This document shows, in pieces, positions 6,905-12,452 of a stretch of 12,452 nt of DNA; within the stretch, counting starts at the first letter, position 1; each line of letters opens with the position of its first letter. The notes beneath the pieces are model-generated. The model saw nothing but the letters and a program-made list of their open reading frames with translations. It did no database searches and was not told the DNA's origin. Origin of the DNA: Ilumatobacteraceae bacterium (GTDB taxonomy: Bacteria > Actinomycetota > Acidimicrobiia > Acidimicrobiales > Ilumatobacteraceae). The stretch is from contig JALQWV010000031.1 in assembly GCA_023263465.1 (NCBI GenBank), positions 1 through 12,452 of the forward strand, in the 5' to 3' direction. The position numbers were made by a program, and so were the translations under genes.

Positions 6905-7672
6905 ATGGGAATTTTGGATGGGAAAAACATTGTCGTTACTGGCGTGCTCACCGATGCATCGCTCGCCTATGGGGTAGCAAAGCTTGCCCTTGAGCAGGGC
7001 GCTCAGGTGATGCTGACAGGAGCGGGACGCGGGCTTTCCATTACGGAGAGAACCGCACGCAAACTCAGCACAGACATCAAGGTTGTGGAGCTTGACGTCA
7101 CGGTTGATGAGCACGTCACCTCCGCACGCGAGGCCGCTCAATCACATCTCGGTCGTGTAGACGGCGTACTGCATGCCATCGGCTTTGCACCAGCAGTGTG
7201 CCTGGGCGATGACTTCATGGCAGCCCAATGGACCGATGTTTCAGTTGCCATGCAAATTTCTGCGTATTCACTAAAAACCCTGGCTGATGCATTTGTGCCG
7301 CTCATGACAAACGGAGGAACCATTGTCGGCCTCGACTTCGACAACACCGTTGCATGGCCCGCATACAACTGGATGGGCGTAGCAAAGGCAGCGCTTGAAT
7401 CAACCAACCGATACCTCGCAAAAGAACTCGGCAGCAAACAGATTCGCTGCAACCTCGTTGCGGCTGGCCCGATCCGCACCATGGCTGCAAAGTCCATCCC
7501 GGGTTTTCAAAAGTTTGAGGATGTCTGGGACGAGCGTGCTCCCCTTGGATGGGATGTCAATGACTCAAGCGGTGTGGCACGCACCTGTGTAGCCATGCTT
7601 TCCGATTGGTTTCCCTGCACCACCGCTGAAATTGTTCATGTTGACGGTGGCTTCCACGCAATGGGCGTGTAG
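6905..7672 (+). CDS. fabI: Enoyl-[acyl-carrier-protein] reductase, InhA-like
   Basis: This 255-residue NADH-dependent enzyme of the short-chain dehydrogenase superfamily reduces trans-2-enoyl-ACP, the last step of each round of fatty acid elongation. It begins with the FabI-type cofactor loop GVLTDASLAYGVA (13-25). The active-site Tyr154 and Lys161 have the enoyl reductase spacing Y-x6-K in PAYNWMGVAK, and the Phe of DFD (145) corresponds to the InhA Phe149 region. The segments NLVAAGPIRT (183-192) and RAPLGW (211-216) are close to mycobacterial InhA. The substrate loop after PIRT (193-208) is several residues shorter than in InhA, which suggests ordinary chain lengths rather than meromycolate. 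The ATG at 6905 lacks a ribosome site and probably starts a leaderless message. An exported protease gene follows after 11 bases. Confidence 0.93.
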   Translation: MGILDGKNIVVTGVLTDASLAYGVAKLALEQGAQVMLTGAGRGLSITERTARKLSTDIKVVELDVTVDEHVTSAREAAQSHLGRVDGVLHAIGFAPAVCLGDDFMAAQWTDVSVAMQISAYSLKTLADAFVPLMTNGGTIVGLDFDNTVAWPAYNWMGVAKAALESTNRYLAKELGSKQIRCNLVAAGPIRTMAAKSIPGFQKFEDVWDERAPLGWDVNDSSGVARTCVAMLSDWFPCTTAEIVHVDGGFHAMGV

Positions 7673-7683
7673 ACCAATATCGC

Positions 7684-9156
7684 TTGCGTAAACCCCTAAC
7701 TTCTCTCGCGATTTGTTTCGCTTCACTTGCCTCGTGTTTGGCATTATCCCCACACGCTGAGGCTGCCGCTAACGACCCGCTGCTTGCACAACAATGGGGA
7801 ATTTTTGCGACAGGAGCAGATCGCGTCTGGGCAGTATCAACCGGCATTGGTGTAACAGTTGCCGTTGTCGATAGCGGCAGTGGACCTCATCCAGATCTTG
7901 CAGCGAACTTACTGCCAGGTCGTTCGTTTTTCAATTCAACGGAGACCCAAGAAAGCAACGACGTTGATGCCAGCGGTCATGGTTCACATGTGGCCGGAAT
8001 TATTGCGGCTGCTGCGAACAATGGCATCGGCGGTTCAGGAATGGCACCGAACGCAAAAATTTTGCCAATCAAAGTTTTGGACCAAGCAGGACAAGGTGAT
8101 GCGCGCGATGTTGCTGCAGGCGTTCGTTTCGCGGCCGATAACGGCGCAAAAGTCATCAACTTGTCGTTAGGCGGATCTACCGAAAGTCCCAGTTTGACTC
8201 AAGCCATTCAATACGCCAATGACAAAGGTGCACTTGTCGTTGCGGCCGCGGGTAACGGCGGAGCAACCGATAAACCAAAGTGGCCGGCATCTCTGGATCT
8301 CACTATTGCCGTAACCGCAGTGGACACCTCAAAGAATGCGACATCGTTTGATCAACGTGGTGACTACATCGATATCGCCGCTCCAGGAGCCGGCATTGTT
8401 TCCACCGCAAAGGGTGATTATGTCGCGTTAAGCGGCACCAGCATGGCGGCAGGTTTTGTTGCAGGTGCTGCTGCGTTGTTGTTTGCTGCTGAACCGCGTG
8501 TTTCAAACACACAGGTACGTGAGATTCTGTTGAGCACAGCAACCGATATTGGCGATCCAGGGCGCGACCAAACCTATGGCGTTGGATTCCTGAACCTCGT
8601 TGCAGCACTTGCAGAGCTTCAGCGGTTGTTCCCACCCGTTAACGCCCCGCAAATTACCGCCGTAGGTCATATAGGCGAGACCCTTGTTGCAAATCTTGAG
8701 AATATCTCAGAAGTAACCAGCGTGAAATGGTTTCGGTGCGAATCACTAGGGCCTTCTGCAACCGAAGTCCCAGCAGACTGCATTGCGATCCCACAAGCCA
8801 CCAAGCGCTCGTATCGCACTATCCAAGCCGACGCGCGGCGAACAATACGTTTAGGCATTGTCTATACGCGCGCTGGCAATGAGCAGTTTGCAATCTCAGA
8901 AGCCGTAGGTCCTTTCTTTGCTATTTGGCAAATGGGGAGAGAAGTCAGTTTGGCAAGTAGTACTCCCCTTGCAAAACTATTCAACTCATCGTCGACGGGA
9001 AGCCGAACATACCGAGTTTTGAAAGGTGCCTGCCGGATATCTGGCAGCCGGTTGATTGCGCCAGCTGCAACTTCGGTCTGCCGAGTTCGCATGATCGTTG
9101 CAGCGCGTGTTCCATTTCCAAAACTCACCATTGTTGGTGACATCACCGTTGCATAA
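7684..9156 (+). CDS. Exported subtilisin-like serine protease (peptidase S8) with two C-terminal beta domains
   Basis: This 490-residue protein is a secreted or lipid-anchored protease. The N-terminus (MRK plus a hydrophobic run) is a signal peptide. It could be cut after SPHAEA (about 27), but LASC at 15-18 also fits a lipobox. The S8 catalytic residues are Asp63 (VAVVDSGSG), His99 (DASGHGSHVAG) and Ser253 (SGTSMAAG), with oxyanion Asn191 (AAAGNGG). No I9 propeptide lies between signal and catalytic domain. After about 320 there is an immunoglobulin-like module with W-F-R-C and a second Cys (352, 366), then a shorter module with Cys450 and Cys466. Similar modules recur in actinobacterial surface proteins. 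The only usable start is TTG at 7684: an in-frame stop lies upstream at 7642 with no ATG or GTG in between, and no Shine-Dalgarno is obvious. The substrate is unknown. Confidence 0.88.
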   Translation: MRKPLTSLAICFASLASCLALSPHAEAAANDPLLAQQWGIFATGADRVWAVSTGIGVTVAVVDSGSGPHPDLAANLLPGRSFFNSTETQESNDVDASGHGSHVAGIIAAAANNGIGGSGMAPNAKILPIKVLDQAGQGDARDVAAGVRFAADNGAKVINLSLGGSTESPSLTQAIQYANDKGALVVAAAGNGGATDKPKWPASLDLTIAVTAVDTSKNATSFDQRGDYIDIAAPGAGIVSTAKGDYVALSGTSMAAGFVAGAAALLFAAEPRVSNTQVREILLSTATDIGDPGRDQTYGVGFLNLVAALAELQRLFPPVNAPQITAVGHIGETLVANLENISEVTSVKWFRCESLGPSATEVPADCIAIPQATKRSYRTIQADARRTIRLGIVYTRAGNEQFAISEAVGPFFAIWQMGREVSLASSTPLAKLFNSSSTGSRTYRVLKGACRISGSRLIAPAATSVCRVRMIVAARVPFPKLTIVGDITVA

Positions 9157-9177
9157 CTGCGAGAAAAAGGCGATCAC

Positions 9178-11172
9178 ATGCCCAATCGGTTAACCGATCA
9201 AACAAGTCCATACCTTCGTCAGCATGCAGACAACCCAGTCGACTGGTACCCGTGGAGTGAGGAGGCTTTTGCCCTAGCACGACAACGCAATGTTCCGATT
9301 CTTCTGTCGGTCGGATATTCCGCATGCCATTGGTGTCACGTGATGGCACACGAGTGTTTTGAAGATAACGAGACTGCCACAGTCATGAACACCATGTTTG
9401 TCAACATCAAAGTTGATCGAGAAGAACGACCTGACGTCGACGCCATTTATATGGACGCAGTACAAGCCATGACTGGACGCGGCGGATGGCCGATGACCGT
9501 TTTCCTATCACCAGATGGCAAACCCTTCTTTGGCGGAACATATTTCCCGAAACCTTCGTTTCTCCAATTAATGAACGCAATAACTGATGCATGGAATAAC
9601 CGCAGAGATGACATCAATAACAACATCGAAGCATTGATGGAAGCCTTGGAACGCACTGCAAAAATTGAACAACATACTGAAATTGCTCCTTTCTCCACGT
9701 TTGAGAGTGCTGTCAACCAGTTGCGTGCAAACTTTGACTCTTCATGGGGAGGCTTTGGTAAGGCGCCAAAGTTTCCGAGCACCATGAATCTTGAGGTGTT
9801 GTTACGTCAACTGCTTGCAGGTGATGACAGTGAATTGGAGAACATGGTCACTACTTCACTCGATGCCATGGCTAGCGGAGGTATGTACGACCACATCGGT
9901 GGTGGCTTCTCTCGTTACAGCGTCGATGAAATGTGGCTTGTTCCTCACTTTGAAAAAATGCTCTACGACCAGGCGCTTCTCGCCCGTACCTATTTACATG
10001 CGGGAGTGCTGTTCGGTAAAGAAACATGGAAGCAAGTCGCTCGCGAAACCATCGAGTATGTATTGCGCGATCTTACGCATCACGACGGTGCATTCTTCAG
10101 TGCCGAAGACGCCGACTCGCTAGATGACAGCGGCCATAGCCATGAAGGTCACTTCTATGTGTGGAGCCGTGACGAATTCACAAGCGTGCTACCTGAGCAT
10201 CTTCAAGGACCTGCAGTCACATGGTATGAGATAACGGCGCTCGGAAACTTTGAAGGCAAGAACATTCCAGCCCGACTGCACCACCGCGGCGAACTCTCGC
10301 GACCGCCTGAAATAGAAGAGGCTCGAGCCATTTTGTTTCAACACAGAAATTCTCGCCAACGCCCACTCCTCGACGACAAGGTACTTACCGAGTGGAATGC
10401 CATGATGCTTGCAACGCTTTCCGAAGCAGCATTCTTTTTCGAATCGGACGAGTGGCTACATGCCGCAATACGAAATGGCGAATTTCTTGTGCGCGAACTA
10501 CGCACAGCACAAGGAACCTGGAAAAGAAGTTGGCAAGAATCGGGTCAACCGCGAGCACGACATAGCGCTCTCGCCGCCGACCTTGCTCAACTGATAGATG
10601 CCTTCACTCGTCTTGGTGAGGCAAGTGGTCAAGCACGATGGATCAAGTATGCGCAAGAAGCCGCTGACGAAATGCTCAGTCAGTGTTGGGATGCAGTGAA
10701 TGGTGGATTATTCACCACACCTGACAATGGTGAACAACTCATCGTTCGTCAGAAAGATGTCATGGACAACGCAACGCCGTCGGCAAACTCAACGGCAGCG
10801 CATGCGCTGTACCGACTTGGTGCATTGACCGGCAATAGTCGATACACCCAACACGCCGACCAGATCTTGCGTCTCCTCGCACGAATCACAACCAGTGCAC
10901 CGTCGGCATTTGGCAATCTGCTTGCCTCAGTCCATCTACGTCATGCGGGAATCACTGAGGTGGCGCTTCCCGGTAGCCAACCAGCCATGTTGCGCGAACT
11001 CCGCAAACGCTGGTTGCCAACTGTCGTGTTGGCATGGGGTGAGCGCTACGACTCCCCGCTGTGGACTGACCGCAATTCGAACTCTGCATATGTGTGCAAA
11101 GAGTATTCGTGCTTGAAACCCGCTACTTCACCAGAAGAGTTTGTGGAAACTCTGCGCACCGCGCTTGCCTAG
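9178..11172 (+). CDS. DUF255/YyaL-type protein: thioredoxin-like domain plus glycosidase-like barrel
   Basis: This 664-residue protein belongs to the YyaL/SPATA20 family, whose biochemical role is not settled. The N-terminal thioredoxin-like domain (about 1-165) has the highly conserved opening LTDQTSPYLRQHADNPVDW (5-23) and the Cys pair in SACHWCHVM (Cys50, Cys53). The GGWPMTVFLSPDG loop (102-114) is also typical. The rest is an alpha/alpha barrel similar to cellobiose epimerases and N-acylglucosamine 2-epimerases, with family segments HFEKMLYDQA, DDKVLTEWNAMM and DNATPSANS. No signal peptide or membrane helix is seen, so it should be cytosolic. The ATG at 9178 has AAAGG ending at 9170. It follows the protease by 21 bases on the same strand and may share a transcript from fabI. 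The gene ends four bases from the convergent nitroreductase. Confidence 0.92.
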   Translation: MPNRLTDQTSPYLRQHADNPVDWYPWSEEAFALARQRNVPILLSVGYSACHWCHVMAHECFEDNETATVMNTMFVNIKVDREERPDVDAIYMDAVQAMTGRGGWPMTVFLSPDGKPFFGGTYFPKPSFLQLMNAITDAWNNRRDDINNNIEALMEALERTAKIEQHTEIAPFSTFESAVNQLRANFDSSWGGFGKAPKFPSTMNLEVLLRQLLAGDDSELENMVTTSLDAMASGGMYDHIGGGFSRYSVDEMWLVPHFEKMLYDQALLARTYLHAGVLFGKETWKQVARETIEYVLRDLTHHDGAFFSAEDADSLDDSGHSHEGHFYVWSRDEFTSVLPEHLQGPAVTWYEITALGNFEGKNIPARLHHRGELSRPPEIEEARAILFQHRNSRQRPLLDDKVLTEWNAMMLATLSEAAFFFESDEWLHAAIRNGEFLVRELRTAQGTWKRSWQESGQPRARHSALAADLAQLIDAFTRLGEASGQARWIKYAQEAADEMLSQCWDAVNGGLFTTPDNGEQLIVRQKDVMDNATPSANSTAAHALYRLGALTGNSRYTQHADQILRLLARITTSAPSAFGNLLASVHLRHAGITEVALPGSQPAMLRELRKRWLPTVVLAWGERYDSPLWTDRNSNSAYVCKEYSCLKPATSPEEFVETLRTALA

Positions 11173-11176
11173 TTCA

Positions 11177-11776
11177 CTACCACCGAGATCGGTGAATGAC
11201 ATCGTCAAGCGGCTTTCGTGGTCGTGCGGCGCTCCTGCCTTTTTCATCGCTACGCACGGCATGCCCTACCGCAATCGCACCGAGTAATTGCATATGCACA
11301 GGAACACCAAGACGGTCACGCAACTGCTGCTCACCGTTGAACACCGCAAAAAACAGCGCTCCAAGTTCAGCGTCATGCGCCGCAAGCAATAGCGACATCA
11401 CTGCAAATGAACCATCCACCGTCCAGTACGGAGTTGGCCATGCGTGTATTCCCTCTCCTAACCCAGTCGCCTGCTTATCAGGCTCGGCATAGCGCGCAAC
11501 ATAAGCAAGTGGGTCGACAAACGGAAGAATGATCACGGGGGCATCAAGAAGTTGCTTCCAACGAAAGGCTTCGCGCTTCTCCTGCGGGAGCGTGTCATCC
11601 CAAAAATCTTTGACATCATCGCCAGCAAGAATCACAAAATGCGTTCCTTGTGTCTTGCCTGCCGATGGAGCACGAAGTGCCAAGTCAATCAGTGCATGTA
11701 CTACATCATCATCGATGGGTTCAGGATGAAATGCCCGCGTCATTCGACGGGTGCGAACTAGGTCGGTGAACTTCAC
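11177..11776 (-). CDS. Nitroreductase-family flavoprotein
   Basis: This 199-residue protein has the nitroreductase fold and probably binds FMN. The FMN phosphate-binding pattern near the N-terminus (LVRTRRMTRAF, 6-16) and the following RAPSAGKTQG are present, as is a C-terminal GAIAVGHAV strand. The ending RKPLDDVIHRSRW is typical of a nitroreductase subgroup common in Actinobacteria. Substrate and electron donor cannot be told from sequence. I chose GTG at 11776, 11 bases after the upstream stop, because family members start right at this point. An ATG at 11839 would add 21 residues that overlap the upstream gene by 52 bases. ATG at 11743 would cut into the FMN site. The upstream gene is co-oriented and probably co-transcribed. 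With npdG present in the window, an F420-linked role is imaginable but not shown. Confidence 0.82.
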   Translation of the reverse strand: MKFTDLVRTRRMTRAFHPEPIDDDVVHALIDLALRAPSAGKTQGTHFVILAGDDVKDFWDDTLPQEKREAFRWKQLLDAPVIILPFVDPLAYVARYAEPDKQATGLGEGIHAWPTPYWTVDGSFAVMSLLLAAHDAELGALFFAVFNGEQQLRDRLGVPVHMQLLGAIAVGHAVRSDEKGRSAARPRKPLDDVIHRSRW

Positions 11777-11787
11777 CGTTGCAACCG

Positions 11788-12452
11788 TTAGTGCTTTTCG
11801 AGTTTGCCGAGCTTGGCGAGCGACTCTGCCATGGTCCAACCATGAACAATGAGCACTCCGCCCTTGGCTTTCGTTACGCCTTTGAATTGTGCGGCAACAT
11901 CCGGATTCACCTTTTCAGGTTTTGTTGATTCATGATCCAGGAAACCACTGTGACCATTTGATTTAACGATGAAACTTTGTTCGTCATAGGTGGACTCAAC
12001 GCCAAACCTACGAGCGAGTCGCTTACCCCATGCTCGCTCTTCGCCAACTGCGCGATGGCCCGGGCGAGGAATCATCTCGGTAAGCGCCTTGAAAGACTCG
12101 AGTCCATCTGCGCTCAAAAATCGCGAACCAACAACAACATCTTCATCTGGAAATGCCATCAGGGCTCGGTGATACGCCTCAGTCATCAATCCCTTGAGCA
12201 CGGCATCTCGCTTTGGAGTGCGCTTCACACTCATCATGCCAAGCAGTACGCACGGAGTTCCGCCAATGCGCTCAAGCGTCGAAAATGTGAATCCATGAAC
12301 CTTGCCACTGATCTTGGCGCTGGTGAACAGTACCCAGTCTTCCTTGGCCTTGGAAATTGCGTCTAACTGGAAGTAGCCGCCCATGGCAGCCAATTCTTCA
12401 AGTTCAATTTCTGTCAGGGACGCACAATCTCGCGTTTCAACCTCAACAGACA
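11788..12452 (-). CDS. Unrecognised protein, 5' end at or beyond window edge
   Basis: The reading frame stays open from the stop at 11788 to the right edge. The last two bases (TG on the minus strand) could be the end of an ATG whose A lies just outside, giving a start of SVEVETRDCASLTEIELEEL after Met. The first Met inside the window (12384) is therefore probably internal. About 220 residues are visible. The first half alternates strands and helices: a WVLFTSAKISGKVHGFTFS sheet segment, then VLLGMMSVKRTPKRDAVLKG and a helix ending at FPDEDVVVGSRF. This arrangement is reminiscent of a GNAT acyltransferase fold, but I see no clear acetyl-CoA loop. The C-terminal part contains a basic GKRLARRFG region and a final strand VLIVHGWTM. 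No signal peptide or membrane helix is seen. The nitroreductase follows after 11 bases. Confidence 0.7.
   Translation of the reverse strand, partial: SVEVETRDCASLTEIELEELAAMGGYFQLDAISKAKEDWVLFTSAKISGKVHGFTFSTLERIGGTPCVLLGMMSVKRTPKRDAVLKGLMTEAYHRALMAFPDEDVVVGSRFLSADGLESFKALTEMIPRPGHRAVGEERAWGKRLARRFGVESTYDEQSFIVKSNGHSGFLDHESTKPEKVNPDVAAQFKGVTKAKGGVLIVHGWTMAESLAKLGKLEKH

Noticed and set aside
6859..6951. Longer npdG starting at 6951
   Set aside because: It would run antisense into fabI and add residues before the Rossmann strand, where this family normally begins.
7138..7497. A 119-codon minus-strand frame inside fabI
   Set aside because: It is antisense to the conserved core of fabI, has no ribosome site and reads as low-complexity basic sequence, as expected of a shadow frame.
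8303..8635. A 110-codon minus-strand frame inside the protease gene
   Set aside because: It is antisense to the conserved S8 catalytic region and is rich in Gln, Arg and Leu without domain signs.
11173..11196. Short hairpin (CACCG-AGAT-CGGTG) between the converging YyaL and nitroreductase genes as a terminator
   Set aside because: The stem is only five base pairs, mostly lies in the end of the nitroreductase gene, and has no T-run on either strand.
11777..11839. N-terminal extension of the nitroreductase from ATG 11839
   Set aside because: The added residues are basic, overlap the upstream gene by 52 bases and precede the normal family start; GTG 11776 fits better.
1..12452. tRNA, rRNA, CRISPR array, insertion sequence, prophage or defence system
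   Set aside because: No cloverleaf, spaced repeats, transposase or phage genes were seen; protein genes fill nearly the entire window and base composition looks even.

Overview
This 12.4 kb stretch is dense, ordinary-looking chromosome from an actinobacterium. Thirteen protein genes leave no gap longer than about 46 bases, and base composition looks near 50% GC by eye throughout. The gene content points to Actinobacteria: a mycothiol ligase (MshC type), a coenzyme F420:NADP oxidoreductase, phosphatidylinositol phosphate synthase and phosphatidylinositol mannoside acyltransferase, and an enoyl-ACP reductase that resembles mycobacterial InhA. The compact layout, moderate GC and rather divergent sequences would suit a small-genome aquatic lineage such as Acidimicrobiia, but that placement is inference.

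Left part (1-6858, all minus strand; transcription runs from right to left). Eight genes lie head to tail: npdG (F420:NADP oxidoreductase), mshC, plsC, thrS, a HIT-family Ap4A phosphorylase-like gene, an unrecognised two-helix membrane protein, pgsA (phosphatidylinositol phosphate synthase) and patA (cut by the window edge). Neighbours overlap by 1 or 4 bases or are separated by 5 to 41 bases, so one long transcript is plausible. The block thrS - HIT - pgsA - patA matches the Mycobacterium tuberculosis order Rv2614c-Rv2611c, with one extra gene inserted between HIT and pgsA. Mycothiol and phosphatidylinositol both derive from inositol 1-phosphate, and plsC feeds the CDP-diacylglycerol used by pgsA, so much of the operon is inositol and lipid metabolism.

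Middle and right part (6905-11172, plus strand). A divergent 46-base gap holds a candidate leaderless promoter for fabI. fabI is followed closely by an exported subtilisin-like protease with two cysteine-bridged beta domains at its C-terminus, then by a DUF255/YyaL-type protein (thioredoxin-like domain plus a glycosidase-like barrel).

Right end (11177-12452, minus strand). A nitroreductase converges on the YyaL gene with only 4 bases between stops. It lies just downstream of an unrecognised gene whose 5' end is at or just outside the window edge. I see no rRNA, tRNA, CRISPR array, insertion sequence, phage gene or clear intrinsic terminator, and no strong sign of horizontal transfer. The most notable points are the unknown membrane protein inside the PIM operon, the joining of mshC and npdG to that operon, the mixed MshC/CysRS signature, and the secreted protease.
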